DNA from: Gemmatimonadota bacterium
Lineage (GTDB): Bacteria; Gemmatimonadota; Gemmatimonadetes; Gemmatimonadales; GWC2-71-9
DNA length: 60,994 nt
Reading direction: 5' to 3'
Assembly: GCA_020350425.1 (NCBI GenBank)
Contig: CP070716.1
Location: forward strand, 1,832,887 to 1,893,880
Position 1 is the first letter of the stretch. Each line of letters opens with the position of its first letter. Below, piece by piece: positions 19,385-28,267 of this stretch. The notes beneath the pieces were generated by a model. The model did not search any database. It had not been told where the DNA came from and saw nothing but the letters and a program-made list of their open reading frames with translations. Position numbers and translations under genes: made by a program.

Positions 19385-19782
19385 AGAACGACGCCCGGCG
19401 CGATCTGGGCGTCGCCGTCGCAGCGCTCGACGAGCACAAGGCGACCGACGTCGTCGTGCTGGACCTGCGCTCCGTCAGCGACGCGGCCGACTACTTCGTG
19501 ATCGCGTCGGGAACGTCGGACGTCCACGTGCGCACCCTCGCCGAGAGCGTCCAGCACGCCATCGAGCAGCGCGGCCGGCGGCCGCATCACGTCGAGGGCG
19601 TGGCGGCAGGTCGCTGGGCGCTGCTCGATTTCGTGGACGTCGTCGTGCACGTCTTCCACCCGACCCTGCGGGCGTACTATCAGCTCGAGCGGCTGTGGGG
19701 GGATGCCGATGCGGTAGATGTGGACAAGCTGTCGCGAGGACCGACGCAGCGTCGAGGGGGAAGCGGAACGCGAGAACGGTGA
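19354..19782 (+). CDS. rsfS: Ribosomal silencing factor RsfS, start codon non-standard or uncertain
   Basis: RsfS binds L14 and blocks subunit joining in starvation. The diagnostic stretch is ATDVVVLDLRSVSDAADYFVIASG, followed by HVRTLAESVQ and WALLDFVDVVVHVFHP. No ATG, GTG or TTG lies upstream of the conserved N-terminal helix (AVAALDEHKATDV). The candidates are ATT at 19354, which gives a Met-Pro-Arg-Lys start inside the previous gene, and CTG at 19405. The first standard codon, GTG 19456, would cut off that helix. The tail after GDADAVDVDKL is basic and low-complexity. It is in the rpsF-rplI operon line. Confidence 0.88.
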   Translation: MPRKTHTASVENDARRDLGVAVAALDEHKATDVVVLDLRSVSDAADYFVIASGTSDVHVRTLAESVQHAIEQRGRRPHHVEGVAAGRWALLDFVDVVVHVFHPTLRAYYQLERLWGDADAVDVDKLSRGPTQRRGGSGTRER

Positions 19783-19817
19783 TGGCGCTTCCCCGTTCCC
19801 CCCTCGCGTCCTGCCTA

Positions 19818-19847
19818 TTGCCCGCCATGCGGTTCGCCCCCTAGCTT
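19818..19847 (+). promoter_or_regulatory. Promoter of the SPOR lipoprotein gene, apparently leaderless
   Basis: TTGCCC (19818-19823), 18 bases, TAGCTT (19842-19847), then five bases to the GTG start at 19853. No Shine-Dalgarno lies between, so the mRNA should begin at or next to the start codon. Confidence 0.55.
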
Positions 19848-19852
19848 CCGCT

Positions 19853-21244
19853 GTGCCCTCTCGTCACGCCCTGATCACCGCTCTCGCGGCGCTGCTCGCG
19901 TGCACATCCGGCCAGGACGACTCGTCGCTGCGCGAGGCCCTGGCCCAGTCGCCCTACGGCACCGGCGTCCCGGCCTCGGTGGCGTTCCGCTTCCCCGCGA
20001 CCCCCGGTCAGCGCAACGCGACGCTCTATCGGCTACCCGACCTCGACCAGGTCGCGTGGCGCTTCGAGGCGGAGGACAATCCCGTGGCCCGGACGGTGGG
20101 GTTTGCGGGCGACGACGACCTGGCCTTCACACTGACGAGCGAAGCGGAGCTGGTGGCCCTCGACCTCGCCAGCGGCCGCGCCCGCGTAGTGGACAGCAGC
20201 GTCGCCCTCGCCACCATCGGGCCCGCGGGGAGGCCGTACGTCGTGCACCACGACAGCTCGGTGGCGACGATCCGCCAGCGATCGGTGAATCGCTGGCCGG
20301 TCCGGTTCGACGGTCTCCCGAGCGCCATCTGGGGTGCGGCGCGCAACCGGCTGATCGGCCTGGTCCCCGACGAGCAGGGACGCACGCTGCAGCTCCTCTC
20401 CGACGGGCAGGCGCCCGTGTCGCAGCGCCTGCCGGGGGGCGTCGTGGCGCTGTCGCGCTGGGGCGACCTGGCTGCGGTCGCGACCGACTCGGGGCTCGTG
20501 GTGCTCGACCCGACGGCCAGCGCACCGGCCCGGTTCGCTCCCCTCGCCGATGCGGCCCGCGTGGTGGAGTTCTCCCCCTCCGCGCACCGGATCTTCGTTG
20601 CGGACGCGGCCGGACGCCTGCTGAGCACAGAGCGGTTCTCGTTGACCGTGCTCGACACGCTGCTCCTGGAGGGCCCGGCGAGCGCGCTCCGCACCGACCC
20701 GGGCGGGCGCCTGCTCCTGGTGCAATCGCAGTTCGAAGCGGTCATCTGGGTCGTGGACCAGGTGCATTGGGAGCTGGTGGGCAGCGTGGAGGGCCAGTGG
20801 GACGAGCAGCTCCCGATCGTGGCGCCGGACGGCACCGTCCTGCTGCGGCGCGGTATCCGGATCGTCGCGCTCTCACCCGACTCGTTGCGGCAGACCGGTG
20901 TGGTGCTGGATGAGCAGGGCGACCAATGGCTCCCGCTGGCGTGGGATCCGCGCCGGCCGGTGCTGGAGTTCGCCGAGAGCGGACAGACCGAGGAGCCCGA
21001 GTCCGGCCAACTCATCTACGTGCAGGTGAGCGCCACGCACAACGACGACTGGGCCCGCGACCTGGCCGCCAATCTGGGGCGCGCCGGCATGCCCGCCTCC
21101 GTCCTCCCACCGGCGGATTTCCTCGAGCCGTTTCGGGTCGTACTCGGCCCCTACCCCACGCGGGAGGAAGCCGAGGAGACCCGCCGGATGCTCGACATGC
21201 CTTCCTGGATCCTCACGTTGGACACCGCGCGTACGACCCCATGA
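19853..21244 (+). CDS. Lipoprotein with beta-propeller-like region and C-terminal SPOR domain
   Basis: A 463-residue protein with a lipoprotein signal peptide whose lipobox is LAALLAC (Cys about residue 16). Residues about 45-375 are repeats of short beta-strands ending in aspartates, such as FAGDDDLAFTLTSEAELVALDL and SRWGDLAAVATDSGLVVLD, typical of WD40/YVTN-like propellers. The C-terminal 75 residues (IYVQVSATHNDDWARDLAANL, FRVVLGPYPTREEAEETR) form a SPOR domain, which binds denuded peptidoglycan at division sites. GTG 19853 is chosen because it gives the signal peptide. It is probably lipid-anchored in the periplasm and coupled to the next gene (ATGA). Confidence 0.82.
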   Translation: MPSRHALITALAALLACTSGQDDSSLREALAQSPYGTGVPASVAFRFPATPGQRNATLYRLPDLDQVAWRFEAEDNPVARTVGFAGDDDLAFTLTSEAELVALDLASGRARVVDSSVALATIGPAGRPYVVHHDSSVATIRQRSVNRWPVRFDGLPSAIWGAARNRLIGLVPDEQGRTLQLLSDGQAPVSQRLPGGVVALSRWGDLAAVATDSGLVVLDPTASAPARFAPLADAARVVEFSPSAHRIFVADAAGRLLSTERFSLTVLDTLLLEGPASALRTDPGGRLLLVQSQFEAVIWVVDQVHWELVGSVEGQWDEQLPIVAPDGTVLLRRGIRIVALSPDSLRQTGVVLDEQGDQWLPLAWDPRRPVLEFAESGQTEEPESGQLIYVQVSATHNDDWARDLAANLGRAGMPASVLPPADFLEPFRVVLGPYPTREEAEETRRMLDMPSWILTLDTARTTP

Positions 21245-22518
21245 CGCCGCGGGAGCTTCCCAGGGCCGAGCTCCCCGCCACCGCCCCCGACCTCCTCTCC
21301 GAGGCCAGCGTCGTCGTCGCCGTCGTGCTGGCCGGGGGCGAGCGCGACAGTGAGGGCATGGCGTGGGAGCTGGCGGCCGCCGTGGCGCGCACCGGCCGCC
21401 GAGTGGCCCTGGTGGATCTCTGCCTCCGGGATCCCGTGCTCGACCAACGCGCCGTGAGCGGCAGCGGAGAGGGGGTGGTGGACGCGTTCCTCTACGGCGC
21501 GTCGCTCCAGCACGTGGCCGTGGAGCAGGATGTGCCCGGCCTGCACGTCATTCCAGTGGGCACCCGACCGACCGATCCCGACGAGGTCTGGTCCCACCAG
21601 CGCTGGCGCCGCCTGGCCCGTGGCTTCGGCGCCGAGGGGGCTTTGTTGATACTGCTGGTGCCGGTCCTCGCGCTGGAGCGGCTGGCGGTCGAGCCCACCC
21701 GCATCGTCGTGCTGGCGCCGGTGGGCAAGGCGAGCGCGGCGCGGCGCCTCGTGCTCCCCGTCGACTGGAGTTCCGCGCCGGTCGATGTCGTCGTCGACAC
21801 ACCGCCGCCGCGGGTGAGCGCCCCCCCCCGGCCACGTCCCAGGGCCGCTCGCCCGGTCGTCACCAGGCGGATCCGGCCATCGCGGCTTCTTCGCTGGGAG
21901 TCCGCGGCCGCGGCCGCGTTGGCGCTCGGCACCGTGGCACTGGCCGTGACGCTGCCGCGGAACCGCAACGGCGCGGTGAGCGAGTCGACCGATTCCGCTG
22001 CGGCAGCCGCGATCCCGGCGCCCGCCACCGCGGAGGCGCGACCCGGAGCGGATTCCCTGTACTACGCCGTGCAGGTAGCAGCCTTCCAGAGCATGGAGGC
22101 TGCGCTCGAGGGGGCGCGCGAGTACCGGACCGCGGGGTGGACGGCGACGGTGAGCCCCGTGCGGCTGGGCCGCCAGGGCACCTGGTATCGGCTCGTCGTG
22201 GCCGCCGTATCGACGCCCGACGCCGCGGAGCGCGTACTCGCCAGGCTGTGGAGCGAGGGCCTCGTGGAGCGGCCCAACGGCACGATTCTGCGCACGCCGC
22301 ACACCATCGGGCTCGACCGCTACCCCGACCTCACGGCCGCGCGTGAGGGGCTTCGTGAGCGGGGGGCGGCAGCGTACATTGTGGAGGCGCCCGACGGGAC
22401 CGCGAGACTCTTCGTGGGCGCCTTCGAAACGCCCGAGCAGGCGCGCCTGGCGGACTCCATCCTCGCAGCTGCGGGCCTCCAGGGCACCGTCGTACCACGA
22501 ACAGGGATCGCGCGATGA
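21241..22518 (+). CDS. MinD/ParA-like pseudo-NTPase with membrane helix and SPOR repeats
   Basis: A 425-residue protein. Residues about 22-200 resemble a SIMIBI-class fold (VVVAVVLAGGERDSEGMAWELAAAVARTGRRVALVDL) but the P-loop position lacks the lysine of KGGxGKT, so ATP hydrolysis is unlikely. A Pro/Arg-rich linker (200-220), one transmembrane helix (about 224-242), an Ala/Pro-rich spacer and two SPOR-like units follow (YYAVQVAAFQSMEAALEGAR; AAYIVEAPDGTARLFVGAF). The topology suggests a cytoplasmic head and a periplasmic peptidoglycan-binding tail. It lies between the SPOR lipoprotein and smc with ATGA overlaps, hinting at a role linking chromosome and division. Confidence 0.8.
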   Translation: MTPRELPRAELPATAPDLLSEASVVVAVVLAGGERDSEGMAWELAAAVARTGRRVALVDLCLRDPVLDQRAVSGSGEGVVDAFLYGASLQHVAVEQDVPGLHVIPVGTRPTDPDEVWSHQRWRRLARGFGAEGALLILLVPVLALERLAVEPTRIVVLAPVGKASAARRLVLPVDWSSAPVDVVVDTPPPRVSAPPRPRPRAARPVVTRRIRPSRLLRWESAAAAALALGTVALAVTLPRNRNGAVSESTDSAAAAAIPAPATAEARPGADSLYYAVQVAAFQSMEAALEGAREYRTAGWTATVSPVRLGRQGTWYRLVVAAVSTPDAAERVLARLWSEGLVERPNGTILRTPHTIGLDRYPDLTAAREGLRERGAAAYIVEAPDGTARLFVGAFETPEQARLADSILAAAGLQGTVVPRTGIAR

Positions 22519-25500
22519 AACTCACCCGCCTGGAGCTGTCGGGATTCAAGTCGTTCGCCGACGGGACCGAGCTCGCCTTCGAGGACGGGATCACGGCGAT
22601 CGTCGGCCCGAACGGGTGCGGCAAGTCCAACATCTCCGACGCCGTGCGGTGGGTCCTGGGCGAGCAACGGGCCCGCCTCCTGCGCAGCGCGCGCATGGAC
22701 GACGTGATCTTCCAGGGGTCGGTCAAGCGGCGCCCGATCAACGTGGCCGACGTCGCCCTCGTATTCGACAACAGCGACGGCGTCCTCCCCATCTCGTACC
22801 ACGAAGTCGTCATCATGCGGCGCATCTCGCGCAGCGGGCAGAGCGACTACCTGATCAACCAGTCCGAGGTTCGCCTGCGAGACGTGGCCGACCTGCTCCA
22901 GGGCACCGGTCTGGGCAGCGACGCCGGCGTGGTGATCGAGGCCCAGATGATCGACCGGCTCCTGTCGGAGCGCGCCGAGGAGCGCCGCTCGTTGTTCGAG
23001 GAGGCGGCGGGCATCGGCCTGTATCGGGACCGCAAGGCAAGCACGGAGCGCCGGTTGGAGCGCACGGGCGCCGACCTGCAGCGCCTCGACGACCTGATCG
23101 GCGAGGTGCACACCCAGGTGCGCAGCCTTTCCCGTCAGCGTGGGAAAGCCGAGCGGCACCGGCAGTTCTCGGAGCAGCGCTTCGCGATCGTGATGACCGC
23201 GACGCGGCGCGAGCTCGAAGCGTTCGACGCCCGCCATGCCGAGCTGCAGCAGCACCGCGAGGCGATCCAGGTCCGCATCCCGGAGGCGCGACGGACAATC
23301 GCGGAGCGCGAGCGGCGGCGCGAGATGCGGGTCCAGGAGCGGGGGGCGGCGGAGGCGCGGCGCACGGAGCTGGAGCGCCGGCTGGGCGCGACCCGCGTGG
23401 AGCTGGAGCGCCTCGAGGGCGACATGAACCTGGCGGTCGAGCGCTTGGAGCACCTCTCCTCCCGGCGCACCCGTGCGATCGAGGAGCGCGCCCAGGCCGA
23501 AGCCAAGGCGCAGCAGGCGGCACGGGAGCTCGAGGCGGCGGCCGCGGAGCGGCAGGCCGCGGCGACGGCCCGCGCGTCGGTGCAGACGGAGCTGGACCTG
23601 CGCACGGCATCCGAGGACGAGGCACGACGGCGGCTGCAGCAGCAGCGGGAGCGGGTACGCGAGCTGGAAGGCGCTCTGCAGCGCACCGCGGAGAACTCGC
23701 GGGCGTTGAGCGGGGAGCGCACGGCCCTCGACGGCGAGCTCGAGGAACTCGGGCGCCAGCACGCCGAGGCAGAGGAACGGCTGCGGGTCGCCGAACAGGA
23801 GCACGGCACGGCGCGCGAGGTGCTCGAAGCCGCTCGCTCGGCCCTGGCGGCGCGGGAGCGGGAGGAGCGCGAGGCGGGGGCCGAACTGGAGCGCGCGCGA
23901 CACGCGCTGGTGGCGGCGCGGGAGCATGAGGCGGCGGTACGGGTGGAGCGGCGCGAGGTGGAAGAGTCCATCGCCCAGCTCTCCGCCCGGCGTGAAGCGC
24001 TGGCCGAGCTGGAACGGAAGCGCGAGGGCATGGCGCCCGCGACCCGGGCACTGCTAGCGGCGCGGGAGGAGTTCGGCGAGGGAGCGATCCTGGGACCGCT
24101 GAGCGACTTCCTCAGTCTCACCCCCGCGGAGGCGCGCGTTACGGAGCGGCTCCTCGCCGACTGGCTCCAGGCCGTGCTGGTGCGGGATGAGGCGACCGTC
24201 GAAGCGGTGACGGCGTGGCACGCCCGTGCCAACCCGGGGCCACTGGTGCTGCTCCCCACGGAGCCGGGCCCCAGCGTCGCACCGGGTGTGGCGCCGCTGG
24301 AGCTCAGCGTCACGGCGCCGGCCCAGACCTGGGTCAGGGCGCTGCTGTCGGGTAACCGGGCGCAAGACCCCGAGGGGCGTCTCGTGCGCCGAGCCAACGG
24401 CGCGGTGTTCCTCCCCGGATCGGAGACGACCGGTCCGCTCAGCCGTCGCGCGGAACTCGACGACTTGGGCCGGCAGCTCGACGAGGCGAACCGCCGGCTC
24501 GGTGATCTCACCGGGCGCGCTCAACAGGCGGCGGAGGCCCACAGCCAGGCGGAGCGGGCGCTGGAAGCGGCCGCCGAGCACAGCACGCGCGCGCGCGCCG
24601 CGTTGCGCGAAGCGCAGGGCGCGAGCGACGAAGCGAGCCGGCATCTCCATCGGGCCGAGCGCGAGCGTGCGGAGGCAACCCAGGCGGTGGCGCGGCTGCG
24701 CGAGCGGCGCAGCGAGCGCCAGGCGCGCCGCCAGGCCGTGACGGAGGAGCAGACGGCCGGGGAGGCTGAGCGCACACGCCTGGGCGAGGAGCTTGCGACG
24801 CAGCAGGCGGTGCTGACCGACCTGGAGTCGATGCAGGAGGCGGCGCGCGAGCGGCGCGTCCACTGGCAGGTGGAGGAAGCACAGGTGTCGGCCCGCGAGC
24901 GGTCGGCGATCGAGCGCGAGGAGCGGGCGCGCCAGGCGCTGGACGAGGCGCGCGCGTCGGGCGAGCGTCTCACGACCGAGCTCGCCGACATCGAGGGCAG
25001 CACGGGCTCGCTCACGCGGCAGCGCGGTGAGTGGACCGACACGCTGGGCGAGCGTCGCGTCGCGGTGCAGGAGATGGAGGAGGCCACCCGGGAGGCCGAG
25101 ACCGCCGTGGCCGCGGCGGCCGAGATCCTCCAGGCGGAGGAGCGCGGGCTGGAGGAGGCGCGCGCGGAGGCCGACCGCCTCAATGAGGAGCTGCATCACC
25201 TCGAGCTCGAGCTGACCGAGGCGGCCGGCCGGCGTCGCGGCCTCACCGAGCGGGTCGAGGCAGAGTGGCACAAGCCTTTCGAGGCACTCCTGGCGGAGGC
25301 GCCCGAGGTCGAGGGAGAGCTCGAGACGCTGCGGCGGGAAGCCGAGGAGCTGGCGCGTGAGCTCGAGCAGATGGGTCCCGTGAACCCCCTGGCCGTTCAG
25401 GAGCACGCCGAGGAGAAGGAGCGGCTCGAGTTCCTCCAGTCGCAGCGCGAGGACCTCGTGGCGGCCCGGAACTCGCTGCAGCAGGCGCTGCGCGAGATCG

Positions 25501-25985
25501 ACGTGACCGCCCGCGAGATGTTCCTCGAAACGTTCGCTGCGGTCCGGGAGAACTTCCGGTCCGTCTTCACGACGCTGTTCGAGGGAGGCGAGTGCGACGT
25601 GCGGCTGGCCGACGAAAATGCTCCCCTCGAGAGCGACATCGTGATCCAGGCGGCGCCACGTGGCAAGCGCATCCAGCGCATTCACCTGCTCTCCTCCGGC
25701 GAGCGCGCCCTGGTGGCCATCTCGCTCTTGTTCTCGATCTACCTCACGAAGCCCGCGCCGTTCTGCCTGCTCGACGAGGTGGACGCGCCGCTGGACGATG
25801 CCAACGTGATGCGCTTCGTGCGACTGCTCGAGGAGTTCAAAGACGAGACGCAGTTCATCGTCATCACCCACAACCCCCGGACCATGCAGGTGGCCGACGC
25901 GGTGTACGGGGTCACCATGCAGGAACCTGGCGTCTCGACGATCGTGGGCGTCCGTCTGGGAGCAGCCGCACAGACGGGCACTTGA
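22515..25985 (+). CDS. smc: Chromosome segregation protein SMC
   Basis: A 1156-residue structural-maintenance-of-chromosomes ATPase. It has the Walker A GPNGCGKSN (about 31-39) with DAVRWVLGEQ, two long coiled coils rich in Glu, Arg and Ala (about 160-500 and 665-1000), a hinge (about 505-650, EGAILGPLSDFL), and the C-terminal head with signature LLSSGERALVAISLLF and Walker B FCLLDEVDAPLDDANV. The signature has Ser for the first Gly of LSGGE. It acts in chromosome compaction with ScpA and ScpB, not seen here. ATG 22515 overlaps the preceding stop. Confidence 0.97.
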   Translation: MKLTRLELSGFKSFADGTELAFEDGITAIVGPNGCGKSNISDAVRWVLGEQRARLLRSARMDDVIFQGSVKRRPINVADVALVFDNSDGVLPISYHEVVIMRRISRSGQSDYLINQSEVRLRDVADLLQGTGLGSDAGVVIEAQMIDRLLSERAEERRSLFEEAAGIGLYRDRKASTERRLERTGADLQRLDDLIGEVHTQVRSLSRQRGKAERHRQFSEQRFAIVMTATRRELEAFDARHAELQQHREAIQVRIPEARRTIAERERRREMRVQERGAAEARRTELERRLGATRVELERLEGDMNLAVERLEHLSSRRTRAIEERAQAEAKAQQAARELEAAAAERQAAATARASVQTELDLRTASEDEARRRLQQQRERVRELEGALQRTAENSRALSGERTALDGELEELGRQHAEAEERLRVAEQEHGTAREVLEAARSALAAREREEREAGAELERARHALVAAREHEAAVRVERREVEESIAQLSARREALAELERKREGMAPATRALLAAREEFGEGAILGPLSDFLSLTPAEARVTERLLADWLQAVLVRDEATVEAVTAWHARANPGPLVLLPTEPGPSVAPGVAPLELSVTAPAQTWVRALLSGNRAQDPEGRLVRRANGAVFLPGSETTGPLSRRAELDDLGRQLDEANRRLGDLTGRAQQAAEAHSQAERALEAAAEHSTRARAALREAQGASDEASRHLHRAERERAEATQAVARLRERRSERQARRQAVTEEQTAGEAERTRLGEELATQQAVLTDLESMQEAARERRVHWQVEEAQVSARERSAIEREERARQALDEARASGERLTTELADIEGSTGSLTRQRGEWTDTLGERRVAVQEMEEATREAETAVAAAAEILQAEERGLEEARAEADRLNEELHHLELELTEAAGRRRGLTERVEAEWHKPFEALLAEAPEVEGELETLRREAEELARELEQMGPVNPLAVQEHAEEKERLEFLQSQREDLVAARNSLQQALREIDVTAREMFLETFAAVRENFRSVFTTLFEGGECDVRLADENAPLESDIVIQAAPRGKRIQRIHLLSSGERALVAISLLFSIYLTKPAPFCLLDEVDAPLDDANVMRFVRLLEEFKDETQFIVITHNPRTMQVADAVYGVTMQEPGVSTIVGVRLGAAAQTGT

Positions 25986-28267
25986 GACGCACCGCCCTGC
26001 TCCTCGCCGCCCTGCTTGCCGGCGGGGCGACGGCGCACGCGCAACAACCCACCGTCTCCCGCGCGCTCCAGTCGATGGTGCGGCGCGACTCCGTGGTCGC
26101 CGTCTGGTTCTTCGGTGCGGCCGGCCGCTCGCTCGACGAGGTCGCCGCCGCGGTCACGCAGGTCCAGGGCCGGGTTCGGCACCGCAGCCGCTGGCTCCAC
26201 GCGGTGTCGGCGGACATCCCGTCCGCCGCCGTGGCGCTGGCGGGCACACGGACCGAGTTCCGCCACCTGCAACCGGTGGCACGCTCGCTCCCGCCGCCGC
26301 CCCTTCCCCGTGAGGCGCATCGCCCCGGCTTGGCGCCGCCGCGCGCCCCGGCCGACCTCGATTCGCTGATTGCGCTGTACGGCCCTTCGAGCATGCCGCT
26401 GCGCCGGCTTGGCCTCTTCCCGCTGGTGGAACGGGGCTACCGCGGCGCCGGGCTCACGATCGCGGTGCTGGACACCGGCTTCGAGACCGAGCACGCCGCA
26501 TTCGACTCGGCCACGGTCGCGGCCCAGTGGGACTTCATCTTCAACGACTCGATCGTGCGCAACGAGCCGTTTGACGACCCCGGCCAGTCGCGCCACGGCA
26601 CGCAGGTGTGGTCGCTGCTTGCGGCGACCCTGCCCACTCAGGTGATCGGGGTGGCGCCGGAGGCCACCTACCTCCTGGCCAAGGTCGACACCGTGGGCGC
26701 CGAGCCGCGTGCCGACGAAGACCGCTGGGTGGCGGCGCTGGAGTGGGCCGACTCGATCGGGGTGGACATCGTGACCTCGAGCCTGGCCTACCTCGACTTC
26801 GACGACGGCTTCAGCTATGCGCCCGAGGATCTGAACGGCGACGTGGCGGTGACCACGGTGGCGGCCGATGCGGCCGTCGCGCGTGGCATCGTGGTGGTGA
26901 ACGCCGCGGGCAACCGCGGGCCCAGCTTCTACACGCTCGCCACTCCCGCCGACGGGGACTCCGTCATCTCCGTGGGGGCGGAGGATTCGCTCGGTGTCGT
27001 GCAGTCGTTCAGCTCGCGCGGCCCCACGGCCGACCGGCGGCTGAAGCCCGACCTCTCGGCACCGGGGCGAGCCGTGTACGTGGTAGACCCCCCACCGCTC
27101 GGAACGGGCTTCCTGCGGGTGAGCGGCACGTCGTACAGCACGCCGCTCATTGCGGGCGCGGTCGCCCTGTTCCTGGAGCTGCACCCGCTGCTGGCTCCCA
27201 TCCAGGTACAGGAGGCGCTGCGCCGCACCGGCAGCAACGCCGCCGCGCCCGACTCCTCACGAGGGTGGGGCCGGCCCGACGGCGCCGCGGCGGCGTACTT
27301 CCCAATCGGCATCGTGATCACGGCGCCGGCCGACACCGCGCTCACCAGCGTGACGCCGACGTTCGACTGGCTCGTGCCCGGCTTTCCCGGGTTTGCGCTG
27401 CCGCTCACCTACCGCCTCCGCCTCTCGAGCCCGCTCGCTACGCCGAGCCTGCTGCTCGACACGGTCGTGACGGAATCTCCGGTGACCATCACCACGCCGC
27501 TCAGGCCCGGAGTCAGAATCACCTACACGGTGACCGGCACGGCGGCCGATGGCGTGCGGTACATGACCCTGCCCTCCGCGGAGCACGTGGTGCCGCCCTG
27601 GGCGGAGCTGCTCACGCTCGACGAGCCCGCGGGCATCACCATTCGCGAGCCGCGCCCCACCTTCCGCTGGTCCTCGCCCGACGTGATCGAGCCGCCGGGC
27701 CCGTTCGTGTACGACCTCAGCGTCATCCGCAACGACGACGACGAGATCGAGATCGACGAGCGGGGGCTGACCGCTACGGAGTACGTCCCGCCGGCGGATC
27801 TGGAGCGGAACACGCCGTACCGGTGGCAGATCACCGCGCACCTGGGGCCCGACAGCGCGATCACCGAGAGCCAGGGCACCTTCGTGATCATCGACGATTC
27901 GGTGCCCACGGTCACGCTGCTGTTCCAGAACTTTCCGAACCCCTTCCCGAATCGGGCCACGGGGCAGCAGGCTACCTGCATCTGGTTCGACCTGGCCGAG
28001 GGCGGCGAGATACGGCTCGACATACTGGATACCCGGGGACACGTTGTGCAGACGGTGATTCCCAGCGCCGCGTTCCCCGCCCGGCTCGACGCAGGCCGCT
28101 ACGGCCGGCCCGACGTGGGGCAGACCGGAAGCTGCGACCCGAACCTCCAGTGGGACGGACGGGCAGCCGACGGATCGACGGTGCCACAGGGGATCTACCT
28201 CATCCGACTGGTCACCCCAGAGGGCACCTTCTTCAAGCGCATCGTGTTCATGGGAGCCGGGTTCTAG
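25982..28267 (+). CDS. Secreted subtilisin-like (S8) serine peptidase with FlgD-like C-terminal domain
   Basis: A 761-residue protein starting at TTG 25982, inside the smc stop. A signal peptide (RRTALLLAALLAGGATAHA) is followed by a prodomain-like region, then the catalytic domain with Asp164 (IAVLDTGFE), His205 (RHGTQVWS), the oxyanion region NAAGNRGPS and Ser384 (GTSYSTPLIAGA). All three triad residues are present. From about 440 come two beta-sandwich segments, and the last 120 residues resemble a FlgD Ig-like or sorting-type domain (NFPNPFPN, LDILDTRGHVVQ, WDGRAADGSTVPQGIYLIRL, FFKRIVFMG). It is probably exported to the surface; substrate unknown. Confidence 0.93.
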   Translation: MRRTALLLAALLAGGATAHAQQPTVSRALQSMVRRDSVVAVWFFGAAGRSLDEVAAAVTQVQGRVRHRSRWLHAVSADIPSAAVALAGTRTEFRHLQPVARSLPPPPLPREAHRPGLAPPRAPADLDSLIALYGPSSMPLRRLGLFPLVERGYRGAGLTIAVLDTGFETEHAAFDSATVAAQWDFIFNDSIVRNEPFDDPGQSRHGTQVWSLLAATLPTQVIGVAPEATYLLAKVDTVGAEPRADEDRWVAALEWADSIGVDIVTSSLAYLDFDDGFSYAPEDLNGDVAVTTVAADAAVARGIVVVNAAGNRGPSFYTLATPADGDSVISVGAEDSLGVVQSFSSRGPTADRRLKPDLSAPGRAVYVVDPPPLGTGFLRVSGTSYSTPLIAGAVALFLELHPLLAPIQVQEALRRTGSNAAAPDSSRGWGRPDGAAAAYFPIGIVITAPADTALTSVTPTFDWLVPGFPGFALPLTYRLRLSSPLATPSLLLDTVVTESPVTITTPLRPGVRITYTVTGTAADGVRYMTLPSAEHVVPPWAELLTLDEPAGITIREPRPTFRWSSPDVIEPPGPFVYDLSVIRNDDDEIEIDERGLTATEYVPPADLERNTPYRWQITAHLGPDSAITESQGTFVIIDDSVPTVTLLFQNFPNPFPNRATGQQATCIWFDLAEGGEIRLDILDTRGHVVQTVIPSAAFPARLDAGRYGRPDVGQTGSCDPNLQWDGRAADGSTVPQGIYLIRLVTPEGTFFKRIVFMGAGF

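Noticed and set aside
24054-25871. Minus-strand open frame of about 600 codons opposite smc
   Set aside because: Leu/Arg-rich shadow of the coiled-coil coding region; no family resemblance and no ribosome binding site.
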